The notes beneath the pieces were generated by a model. That model searched no databases. It saw only the letters and a program-made list of their open reading frames with translations, and was not told where the DNA came from. Positions 25,623 through 33,151 of a DNA stretch of 64,000 nucleotides are shown one piece after another. Each line of letters begins with the position of its first letter. Within the stretch, counting starts at the first letter, position 1. This DNA comes from Legionella drozanskii LLAP-1 (GTDB taxonomy: Bacteria > Pseudomonadota > Gammaproteobacteria > Legionellales > Legionellaceae): assembly GCF_001467585.1 (NCBI RefSeq), contig NZ_LNXY01000031.1, forward strand, positions 16,669 through 80,668, read 5' to 3'. Both the position numbers and the translations under genes were made by a program.

Positions 25623-27137
25623 TTATGCATAAACAATATCCTTTAATAAAATAGCCATTTGGCTACGCACCTCTGCAAGCTCTTTTTCAAGCGTATCTAT
25701 TTCCAGCTGTACAGCGTGAATATCAATTTCGGTTTCTTCTTCAAATGTATCCACATAGCGGGGGATATTGAGATTAAAATCGTTTTCTTTCATCTCATCA
25801 AAACTGGCAAGATGAGCATATTTTTCTATGGCTTGGCGTTGCTGATAAACATTAACAATTTTATCGAGATGTTCATTTAACAAGGTATTTTGATTTTTCC
25901 CTGCCTGATAGTCATTGCTAGCATCTATAAATAAAACATCTTTGCGGTTTTCGTTCGCCCCACCTTTTTCACGCGAGCGATCAAATAATAAAATTGCTAC
26001 TGGAATACTAGTTGTTGGAAATAGATTGTTAGGTAATCCAATGACTGCATCGAGTAAGTTATCTTCTATCAATTTTTGGCGAATTCGACCTTCTGCAGCG
26101 CCTCGGAAAAGAACACCATGAGGGACAACAACCGCGACACGTCCTTCTTTTTCAATAGCCGCTTCAACCATATGACTAATAAAGGCAAAATCAGCTTTTG
26201 ACTTAGGTGGCATGCCTCGCCAAAATCTGTTATAAATGTCGCTTTCAACATCATCAGAACCCCATTTATCAAGAGAAAATGGGGGATTGGCGACCACATT
26301 ATCAAACTTCATCAATCGGTCATTCTCTACCAATGCGGGCGACGTTAGGGTATTACACCATTCGATGCGAGCAGAGTCCGCACCATGAAGAAACATATTC
26401 ATGCGAGCTAATGCCCACGTGCTTCCGTTAACCTCCATTCCATACAATGAGAAATTCCGATCACCGACTTGTTTCGCTGCTTCGATAAGTAGGCCTGCTG
26501 AACCGCAAGCGGGATCACAGATACGAGCACCGGATTTGGGGGCGCATAATCGTGCGACAAGCTCTGAAACTTTAAAGGGAGTATAGAATTCACCAGCCTT
26601 TTTCCCCGCATCTGAAGCAAAGCGTTCAATTAAATAAATGTAGGTATTACCAATCACATCCTCTGAAACACGACTCGGGCGCATATCAAGTTCGGCTTTA
26701 TTAAAATCTTCCAGCAATGTTTTTAGGCGTCTATTCCTATCTTTCGTTTTGCCTAGGCTAGATTCGCTATTAAAATTAATATTCCGAAACACGCCCTCTA
26801 ATTTAGTTTTATTCGTTGTTTCAATTGCATCTAAAGCAATATTGATTAATTCTCCAATATTAGGTTCTGAACGCTTATCATAGAGGTCATAAAAACTGCT
26901 CCCTTCAGGTAATACAAAACGCTCACGATCCAATTTTCTACGAATGCGCGTGTCATCATCACCATATTGTTTACGATATTCTTCATAATGGTCATTCCAA
27001 ACATCTGAAATATATTTCACAAATAGCATAACAAGGATGTAGTCTTTGTATTGTGCTGGATCAACTACGCCACGGAACGTATCACAAGCAGCCCAAGCCG
27101 CGTTGTTGATATCTTTTTGGTGAATTTGAGTTGTCAT
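25623..27137 (-). CDS. hsdM: Type I restriction enzyme methyltransferase subunit HsdM
   Basis: HsdM is an N6-adenine methyltransferase that protects host DNA at the HsdS target. It has 504 residues. An N-terminal HsdM helical domain is followed by YTPFKVSELVARL. The SAM motif is DPACGSAG (208-215) and the catalytic motif is NPPF (284-287). The C-terminus is coiled-coil-like (LEIDTLEKELAEVRSQ). All motifs are intact. It lies 23 bases after the half-size specificity gene and 104 bases before dinD. Confidence 0.96.
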   Translation of the reverse strand: MTTQIHQKDINNAAWAACDTFRGVVDPAQYKDYILVMLFVKYISDVWNDHYEEYRKQYGDDDTRIRRKLDRERFVLPEGSSFYDLYDKRSEPNIGELINIALDAIETTNKTKLEGVFRNINFNSESSLGKTKDRNRRLKTLLEDFNKAELDMRPSRVSEDVIGNTYIYLIERFASDAGKKAGEFYTPFKVSELVARLCAPKSGARICDPACGSAGLLIEAAKQVGDRNFSLYGMEVNGSTWALARMNMFLHGADSARIEWCNTLTSPALVENDRLMKFDNVVANPPFSLDKWGSDDVESDIYNRFWRGMPPKSKADFAFISHMVEAAIEKEGRVAVVVPHGVLFRGAAEGRIRQKLIEDNLLDAVIGLPNNLFPTTSIPVAILLFDRSREKGGANENRKDVLFIDASNDYQAGKNQNTLLNEHLDKIVNVYQQRQAIEKYAHLASFDEMKENDFNLNIPRYVDTFEEETEIDIHAVQLEIDTLEKELAEVRSQMAILLKDIVYA

Positions 27138-27160
27138 GTATTAATCCTTAGTATCAATAA

Positions 27161-27739
27161 TCATTGAATTGTTGTTGCAAGTTCTAACAGAACTTTATTC
27201 ATTATTTGGCGCTTTTTATCGCATAATTTACTCATTAAGTACTGTTCTTGAGAAGATAACTTCTCTAACGTCACAATACGCTGTTGAATCTCAATGGATG
27301 GTAATACGACCTCCAAATCCTCAAGAACAGATTTCCCCGTCATTCTCATTGCTGCACTATTTGATTTACTCTGAATGAATATTTGAGAAGATCGCTGATT
27401 AATAAACCAACACAAATAAGCGGGAAGTACCGAGTCTTTTTCTATACGAATACGTAGCAAAGGAGCAGCAACAACAGAAGGGCCGATGTTTTCATCAATT
27501 AAAGCAGCAGTATTTATTTGGCCCCTAGAGCGAAATACCAAATCATTTAGTTCTGCTCTGTGGTGCTCTTTAAAATCAGTTAATTTAACCAGGATCAGAT
27601 TTTGATGATCGACAAAATTATCTTCAGTTAGATTTTTCATTTGAATAACAGCTATGTTACCTTTTTGATCAGGTTCTAGTCGGGAACGAAATGAATAGCC
27701 CATCTGAACAGAAGCAATATTTTTTAATTTTATTTTCAT
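27161..27739 (-). CDS. Half-size HsdS-like specificity protein
   Basis: The protein has 192 residues from the ATG at 27739 (MKIKLKNIASVQMGYSF). This start fits the promoter at 27774-27802, and a TTG further up would lie inside it. It holds one target-recognition domain and one conserved helical region (LPSIEIQQRIVTLEKL), half of a normal HsdS. It is not an obvious fragment of the full hsdS 3 kb away, because its own start and stop are clean. Half-size S proteins can dimerise to recognise symmetric sites. It may give the locus a second specificity, or regulate it. It is the first gene of the operon. Confidence 0.8.
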   Translation of the reverse strand: MKIKLKNIASVQMGYSFRSRLEPDQKGNIAVIQMKNLTEDNFVDHQNLILVKLTDFKEHHRAELNDLVFRSRGQINTAALIDENIGPSVVAAPLLRIRIEKDSVLPAYLCWFINQRSSQIFIQSKSNSAAMRMTGKSVLEDLEVVLPSIEIQQRIVTLEKLSSQEQYLMSKLCDKKRQIMNKVLLELATTIQ

Positions 27740-27757
27740 TTTTTGTGCTGTAAAGGG

Positions 27758-27802
27758 ATTACTGTAGTAATGAATATTAGGTGGGTTATCATCGTCTGTC
27801 AA
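27758..27802 (-). promoter_or_regulatory. Predicted promoter of the defence operon with a dyad at the start site
   Basis: On the minus strand, a consensus TTGACA (27802-27797) and TAATAT (27779-27774) are separated by 17 bases. The 14-base dyad ATTACTGTAGTAAT (27758-27771; two unpaired centre bases) lies at the expected transcription start, a typical repressor position. Which protein would bind it is unknown. Confidence 0.65.
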
Positions 27803-27835
27803 TATAAAATTGCAAAAAACTTATTACTACAAAAT

Positions 27836-28093
27836 TTACTTATTTTTAGCTCTTCTTTTATTACTCGCACTTATAGCAGCACGCCCTTTTTCTGTGCGAG
27901 GTCCAGTAGACATACCACCGTGCAATTTACATCGCCCATTTTTGGGCTCATTATTAATTGATACAGGGGGAGCTTGACATCGGGTACCTTTTCGCGTCGT
28001 AGCATTACAGACTACACGATTTGCTCTTGATTTTTGGGGTATCTCAGAAAGTAAAGACTTCTTGCCGCAAATGTAACCAACTAATAATGGCAT
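27836..28093 (-). CDS. Small HGGXSTG-motif protein of mobile elements
   Basis: The protein has 85 residues from the ATG at 28093, with AAGGAGA about 6 bases upstream. It contains CNATTRKGTRCQAPP and the signature CKLHGGMSTGPRTEKG. The cysteines and histidine (C-x-C-type pairs around RKGTRC and GRCKLHGG) suggest a small zinc-binding fold. Proteins with this motif are common in phages and integrated elements, with no known function. It lies downstream of the primase, on the other side of the palindrome region. Confidence 0.8.
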   Translation of the reverse strand: MPLLVGYICGKKSLLSEIPQKSRANRVVCNATTRKGTRCQAPPVSINNEPKNGRCKLHGGMSTGPRTEKGRAAISASNKRRAKNK

Positions 28094-28189
28094 TATTGTC
28101 TCCTTAATAAATGAAATTTTCTTATCATTATAAATAACCCATACCCCATGACGCACGCGCGCGTTAATAATATGAAGTAATTATTACCA

Positions 28190-28285
28190 TGCTACCTACA
28201 TTACATCTTATAGAGTGATGTAATGTAGGTAGCAATCCTGGCGTGCTACATATGCTATTTGTAGCTGAAATGTAGAGAATGTAGC
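28190..28285. repeat. Perfect 18-bp-arm palindrome plus GTAGC/CTACA repeats, candidate replication origin
   Basis: Arms at 28190-28207 and 28217-28234 are perfect inverted repeats of 18 bp around a 9-base loop. The following 51 bases hold further copies of the same core in both orientations: GCTACAT (28244-28250), TGTAGC (28260-28265), ATGTAG (28270-28275) and ATGTAGC (28279-28285). No T-run follows the hairpin on either strand, so it is not a simple terminator. P4-like elements have iterons and an origin close to the primase gene, and this region abuts the primase stop. The origin role is inferred. Confidence 0.5.
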
Positions 28286-28287
28286 CA

Positions 28288-30210
28288 TCATGGAGCAGCA
28301 GGTGGTAATTCTTGTAATTCCCATGAAATATACCCATCACTTTCTTTGTAATAGCCACTTTTAATTAATCCCTTCAACGCTCTGGAAATACAGGCTTTTC
28401 TTTGATCTCGCTTTTCATTGTCTGAACTTTGAACATCGTACTTGATAACTAATTCAATCAATTCTCTTTTGGGAATACTACTTTGAACCGTTGAGAGTTT
28501 TTGAATCGCATCAGCAATCATTTTCCGCCATCTTCCTTGTGGTTCTGATCTACCCTGATTAGCTGGGTCATATCGGATCACGACACAACTAGTTATTGGA
28601 TCCCCATCATCATCTTCTCCAAGCTCAATTTGTAATATGTTAAAATCGAGAGAACCGTTTGTCTCTCCATCTTTAAGTTTAGTAATACTCATCTTAAACC
28701 CATAGTCCGCAGACTTAAGCTCCATTTCAGCATCAACAGCAGCTCGAATACCTGACCATCCACGTGCGCCTTTGCTCTCATTCTTGCCCATATGATGAAC
28801 AATCATAACTACTGCACCTGTTAATTGATGCAGTAATTTACAATTCCCAATAACTTTACCCATATCAGCACTTGAGTTTTCATCTGCTCCTGCAGCTACA
28901 CACGCTAGTGTATCTACAATAATCAAGCTGGCCTCACCAATTGCCTCGCTGACCTGCACAACATCATCGTCATTAAGGAAGTTAGGTGCTGCAGGGATAA
29001 TGCCCAATGGAACCTCATCCAGATCAATATCATGGTGAACGGCATAGGCTAATAATCGCTTTCGAACTCCCGCTCCGGCCTCTGCAGCAATGTATACAAC
29101 CCGGCCCTGTGATGCTTTAAAAGCTTGCCATTCAATTCCTTGTGCAATTGCAAAAGCAATATCCAATACAAAAAATGATTTACCAGATCCGGAGGGACCA
29201 TAAACCATAACTAATTCTGCTTTGGGAAGAATATTCTTTATGAGCCATGGAGAATGATTTAAGCCTGCGTACTCTGATACTGGAATAATGGGAAATTTTT
29301 CGGTGCAGTTCGTTTTTATGTCATTTTTCAGAGATGGTTGTGATTCAAGTGTGGCGCGCTCTATTCTTTTGGCAGGATTTATCCAGCCATTTTGCTGAGC
29401 CGTTGCAAATATGGTCTTATAACTCGTTCGCTCACCACTAAAAGTATCCCAACGTGCCAGATCTTCCTTACCTTTGAACTTAGGGCTAGTTGTGCTCCAT
29501 TCACTCCAAAGTTTAAACCCTACAATCCCCAAAGGCTTAAGTCCTTGACCAACAGAAATCCATGTATGGTAATCATCAGGTGAAATACAATGTAAAGCGG
29601 CTCGTAATTCATCAATTAACTTTGAATTTATATTTGTATTATTTGTTTCGAGAGTATCTGGTTTATTACCAATTGCTTTTTTATGCAATGGATTTAAAAT
29701 TTGTTCAATAACACCTGCAAGATCTTGAACATTATCTATTATAGGATAAAAAGCGTTATCGCCGGTTACTGTAAAAAATCGGCCTGAGCAATACGCCTCG
29801 ATACCACTTTTATTACTCCCCAGTGGATTGAAACGCCGTCCATAACCAATGGCATGTATTCCATTTTTGCTGGGGCTGGTTTCAATATATCCTGGTAATG
29901 ATGTTATAAGAGACTGTAATTCAGGCTTATTATGAATGTCATCAAAATCTATACCTTGCCAATAACCACCATGATTATCTGAGCCAAGCGCAAACCCTAA
30001 ACCAGTGTATTTACCTTGCAAAAATATAGCATGAGCCTCTTCAAACGATACTAACCGTCCTATATCTTCAGGGCTATCAAGTTTACCACCACGTCGTTGA
30101 CCATTGGCATAATAAGGCACTTTTTTTGGTTTGGAGTTGCCTTGAGATTCTGATTTCCATAATAACCAACGTCGGCAATCTTTATTGATCATATAAGGAG
30201 GTAATTTCAT
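28288..30210 (-). CDS. Primase-helicase (PrimPol-like, PriCT and RecA-like ATPase domains)
   Basis: The protein has 640 residues from the ATG at 30210, preceded by AGGAGG at 7 bases. A longer frame upstream has no such site. The N-terminal part (about 40-170) has a PrimPol-like active site, QGIDFDDI. The middle part, LHCISPDDYHTWISVGQGL, is PriCT-2-like. The C-terminal RecA-like ATPase has Walker A YGPSGSGKSFF and Walker B SLIIVDTLACVA. This is the autonomous replication protein type found in satellites and plasmids. It would initiate replication of the excised island, probably at the adjacent repeats. Confidence 0.9.
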   Translation of the reverse strand: MKLPPYMINKDCRRWLLWKSESQGNSKPKKVPYYANGQRRGGKLDSPEDIGRLVSFEEAHAIFLQGKYTGLGFALGSDNHGGYWQGIDFDDIHNKPELQSLITSLPGYIETSPSKNGIHAIGYGRRFNPLGSNKSGIEAYCSGRFFTVTGDNAFYPIIDNVQDLAGVIEQILNPLHKKAIGNKPDTLETNNTNINSKLIDELRAALHCISPDDYHTWISVGQGLKPLGIVGFKLWSEWSTTSPKFKGKEDLARWDTFSGERTSYKTIFATAQQNGWINPAKRIERATLESQPSLKNDIKTNCTEKFPIIPVSEYAGLNHSPWLIKNILPKAELVMVYGPSGSGKSFFVLDIAFAIAQGIEWQAFKASQGRVVYIAAEAGAGVRKRLLAYAVHHDIDLDEVPLGIIPAAPNFLNDDDVVQVSEAIGEASLIIVDTLACVAAGADENSSADMGKVIGNCKLLHQLTGAVVMIVHHMGKNESKGARGWSGIRAAVDAEMELKSADYGFKMSITKLKDGETNGSLDFNILQIELGEDDDGDPITSCVVIRYDPANQGRSEPQGRWRKMIADAIQKLSTVQSSIPKRELIELVIKYDVQSSDNEKRDQRKACISRALKGLIKSGYYKESDGYISWELQELPPAAP

Positions 30211-30334
30211 AGTTTGCCTCCTGCCTGATTCACTTTGGTATTTTTTGTTTTTTGAATATTCAATTGATGCAGGGTATAATAAAGCTGTCTTGTGTAGCCT
30301 GTTTTGTCGATAGATGGAATGGGCTTTTTCATTT

Positions 30335-30550
30335 CTAGCCCTCACTTGATTTGCGAAAATCAGCAATACGAGTGGCAACCCATTCTTGCACTTCTGACTC
30401 AACCCAAGCTACTGACATTGGGCCAAGATGTATACAATCAGGAAAAAGACCTTCTTGCATCAATGCATAAATTCTTGATCGGGATAGGGATGTTTGCCGC
30501 TCAACTTCTTTTCGACGAATCAGGATTTTTGGTGCGTCCGGGTGTGGCAT
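30335..30550 (-). CDS. AlpA-family excisionase/regulator
   Basis: The protein has 71 residues with a winged helix: ILIRRKEVERQTSLSRSRIYALMQEGLFP, then WVESEVQEW. This is the AlpA/MerR-like fold of P4-type islands. AlpA activates integrase and excision in the prototype. It lies 124 bases before the primase gene on the same strand. Confidence 0.88.
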   Translation of the reverse strand: MPHPDAPKILIRRKEVERQTSLSRSRIYALMQEGLFPDCIHLGPMSVAWVESEVQEWVATRIADFRKSSEG

Positions 30551-30657
30551 TGGTATTCCTTAGGTATTTTAGGGAATACGTATTTAATAACTTCTTTTAG
30601 CCAACAAACACCAATGTACTAAGTAGAATAAGGATCCTGGCCAGCAAAATAACCATT

Positions 30658-31224
30658 CTACTTGGTAACGATTCCACTATTTTTATTTTTTCTCCATTCT
30701 CTACACCAACTCTCTATTGTATTTGGATTAGTTAATACGGGAAATTTTTCTAGCATATCCAATGCAAACGCTATCTGAGTATCATACAGGGTTATTGTTT
30801 CTTGCCATTTGTCCCAATATTCTTTTACCGAACTTTTAGCTGCCTGTTTTTTCTCTGAATCCTTATTGCGTTTTGTTTCACCACCTTTCCTTCCATTTTG
30901 AATTCTTTTATTTTTTTGATGAACATTGAGTTCATTCACCACCTCAGTAGCATTAAATTGAAATGCTGCAACTGTATTTTGAGTAATAATTTCTTGGTAT
31001 TGAGGAAATTGATTCGAAGCAAATTTCGTTTTTAGATTGGCATTTTCCGCCTCTAAATATTGAACTGTTTCATTTAATATTTCTGCAGTAGCCGTTGCTT
31101 CTGCTGCATAATTGATTAACTTCTCATATGGAATATTTAATGAGAGCAAAGATTCTTTATGTAATTTAATTTTTTCTGCCTGATATTTTTCATAATATTC
31201 CATCTCATCTGAAAAAGTGCTCAT
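30658..31224 (-). CDS. Coiled-coil protein of unknown function coupled to the integrase
   Basis: The protein has 188 residues and I do not recognise the family. There is a predicted coiled coil at about 45-70 (AEATATAEILNETVQYLEAE), a basic middle (RKGGETKRNKDSEKKQAAK, about 115-133) and a helical C-terminus. Its ATG overlaps the integrase stop by 4 bases, so it is translated with the integrase. A DNA-binding or replication accessory role is plausible but unsupported. Confidence 0.7.
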   Translation of the reverse strand: MSTFSDEMEYYEKYQAEKIKLHKESLLSLNIPYEKLINYAAEATATAEILNETVQYLEAENANLKTKFASNQFPQYQEIITQNTVAAFQFNATEVVNELNVHQKNKRIQNGRKGGETKRNKDSEKKQAAKSSVKEYWDKWQETITLYDTQIAFALDMLEKFPVLTNPNTIESWCREWRKNKNSGIVTK

Positions 31225-32441
31225 TCTGTCTCTCTCATTGTACTGTTAATTGAAGTTCGTTTTAATTCATTCAGATAATCCGCCCATTTCTGCATCATCT
31301 CCCTTCGCTCTGGTAAATGTGTAGTACGGTTATAAGCACGTCCATTAGGATCACGGACAGCATGTGCAAGTTGGTGTTCAATATAATCTGGTCTGATATG
31401 CAAGATTTCATCAATAAGCGTTCTGGCCATTGCACGAAATCCATGCGCACTAATTTCACTCTTGGCAAATCCCATACGACGCAAAGCGAAATTCAGGGTA
31501 TTTTCACTCATTGGGCGAATGCTGGTCTGTTCACTGGAAAATAAATATTTCCCTCGCCCAGTAAGCGGATGGAGTTCTTTTAATATAGCTATAGCTTGTT
31601 TCGACAAAGGCACTAAGTGTGCAACACGCATTTTCATCCGTTCAGCTTTGATATTCCATTCCGCTGCATCCAGATCAATTTCAGCCCATTCAGCGGCTCT
31701 TAACTCTCCCGGACGGACAAATACTAACGGCGCAAGCTGTAAAGCGCATTTTGTTATAAAGCTCCCGTGGTATTCATCAATTGCTCGTAAGAGCTCACCG
31801 ATAGCCTTAGGATCGGTCATCGTTGCAAAGTGTGTTGTTTTTGCAGGTTGAAGTGCACCCTTTAAATCAGGTACAGGATCGCGTTCGGCTCGACCAGTTG
31901 CTATGGCATATCGAAATACTTGGCTACAATTTAACAAGGCTCGGCGAGCTGTTTCCTTTACGCCACGCTCTTCAATACGCCGTGCAGCAATTAATAGTTG
32001 CTGCGCGGTAATCGATACAATAGGACTGCTTCCAAGCCAAGGAAAAATATCTCGCTCAAGACGGCGAATGATTTTATCTGCATGGGTAGGAACCCAAATA
32101 GGGGATTGATTGGCAAACCATTCCCGAGCCACAACTTCAAAGCTATCCATATCCTGACTGGTCTGTGATTGTTTTAAGGCTTTGCGATGCTCACTCGGAT
32201 CGACTTTCGTCTTCTTTAACAAGGCACGGGCTTCTTCTCGTAAATCTCGTGCTTCCGCTAAACTTACTTCTGGGAAAACCCCCAATGCGAGCGTTTTCTG
32301 CTTTCCATCAAAGCGATAGGAATAGCGCCAATATTTTTTCCCGTTTGGTTGGATCAGTAAAAATAATCCTTGGCCATCAGAAAGCTTTAACGGTTTATCC
32401 AACTCTCGCTTTTTCTTAACATCTAGAACAGATAATTTCAT
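31221..32441 (-). CDS. int: P4-like tyrosine integrase of the ssrA island
   Basis: The protein has 406 residues from the ATG giving MKLSVLDVKKKREL. The N-terminal arm-binding domain (DUF4102-like: LSDGQGLFLLIQPNGKKYWRYSYR) is followed by a core-binding domain and a catalytic domain. Catalytic residues are seen as Arg in VRPGELRAAEW, His-x-x-Arg in HGFRAM, a later His in QLAHAV, and the tyrosine in RAYNRT. It ends 380 or so bases from the ssrA 3' end, which is its attachment site. Upstream sequence to 32495 is open but contains the arm-type sites, so I prefer the shorter start. Confidence 0.93.
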   Translation of the reverse strand: MKLSVLDVKKKRELDKPLKLSDGQGLFLLIQPNGKKYWRYSYRFDGKQKTLALGVFPEVSLAEARDLREEARALLKKTKVDPSEHRKALKQSQTSQDMDSFEVVAREWFANQSPIWVPTHADKIIRRLERDIFPWLGSSPIVSITAQQLLIAARRIEERGVKETARRALLNCSQVFRYAIATGRAERDPVPDLKGALQPAKTTHFATMTDPKAIGELLRAIDEYHGSFITKCALQLAPLVFVRPGELRAAEWAEIDLDAAEWNIKAERMKMRVAHLVPLSKQAIAILKELHPLTGRGKYLFSSEQTSIRPMSENTLNFALRRMGFAKSEISAHGFRAMARTLIDEILHIRPDYIEHQLAHAVRDPNGRAYNRTTHLPERREMMQKWADYLNELKRTSINSTMRETE

Positions 32442-32444
32442 TTT

Positions 32445-32494
32445 GTTGGTATCACATAGTGTTGGTATCGAAAATACCAACGATAGTACCAACA
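32445..32494. repeat. Integrase arm-type sites, right end
   Basis: GTTGGTAT occurs at 32445-32452 and 32461-32468, and inverted copies ATACCAAC and GTACCAACA at 32474-32481 and 32486-32494. The same TTGGTAT, ATACCAAC, GTACCAACA series stands at 10440-10476. The repeats sit directly upstream of the integrase start, where they could also autoregulate it. Confidence 0.55.
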
Positions 32495-32606
32495 CATAGC
32501 GCAGGACATCAGGGAATTATTGGGAATAGCTAGGAAGCCAAACCTCGTAAAACCTAGTGTTTACAAGGCTTAAAAGGACTTTTCAGGAACATCTAAGATT
32601 AGTAAG

Positions 32607-32629
32607 TGGTGGAGGCGGCGGGAATCGAA
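32607..32629. repeat. Right attachment-site repeat within the ssrA 3' end
   Basis: Bases 32607-32625 match 10380-10398 exactly, and the match continues to 32629 with one mismatch. They encode the CCA end, acceptor strand and part of the T-arm of tmRNA. This is the junction that keeps ssrA whole. Confidence 0.85.
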
Positions 32630-33007
32630 CCCGCGTCCGCAAATCCTCTGCCGTCAGCTCTACATGCGTAGCCTTGTCTATTAAGTTAACCGTATCCCCT
32701 CCGACAGGCAGGATGGTTTACGGCGATTCCCTTGATTTAACAACTTGATGCGGGACGTATCAAGATGCGAGCTTATCTCTTATGACCGTTGATTCGATAC
32801 CGATAAGCGGGCTCGGTCAACGGGGCGCTGGTTTTAAAGCAGCGCACGGTGCGGTGAAAAAACTATCAGAGCTTACGCAGCGATAGAGCCTTCACCTGCA
32901 AAGTTTTCTTCGTTTGCATTTATGTTTAGTGAGTCTGATTTACGAGAGTTCTCATTCTCGGCATGCACTTCAGGTTTCGCAACCCACGTCGAAACCAGGT
33001 CGCCCCC
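32607..33007 (-). ncRNA. ssrA: Transfer-messenger RNA
   Basis: tmRNA rescues stalled ribosomes and tags the unfinished protein. The 5' end GGGGGCG pairs with CGCCTCC before the ACCA end, forming the tRNA-like acceptor, and the T-arm GCGGGTTCGATTCCCGC is intact. The tag frame reads ANEENFAGEGSIAA then TAA (minus strand, about 32917 to 32873). Length is about 401 nt including CCA. A TATAAT (33029-33024) lies 17-22 bases upstream of the mature 5' end. The 3' end is the island's attachment site, and the element restores it fully. Confidence 0.95.
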
Positions 33008-33112
33008 TTTGTCGTACACTTTAATTATAACACATCTTTATGCTGAACTATACCGACAAAATTTCTGGTTTTTGGTATTTGCGTGGATTAGGTCTCTGAA
33101 TTTTTATCGCTC

Positions 33113-33142
33113 TTATCCCTCCGACAAAAATCGGAGGGATAA
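33113..33142. terminator. 12-bp-arm inverted repeat after oligopeptidase A
   Basis: TTATCCCTCCGA (33113-33124) and its complement (33131-33142) form a perfect stem with a 6-base loop, 10 bases beyond the oligopeptidase A stop. On the minus strand a T-run precedes rather than follows the stem, so termination is probable but not of textbook form. Confidence 0.45.
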
Positions 33143-33151
33143 AAAAATGTC

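Noticed and set aside
27161-27739. The half-size hsdS as a truncated pseudogene
   Set aside because: It has its own promoter and a clean start, ends in a normal stop and keeps a complete recognition domain with spacer helix.
31462-31851. A 129-codon plus frame inside the integrase gene
   Set aside because: It is antisense to the catalytic domain, whose motifs are intact. Its composition reflects the integrase codons.
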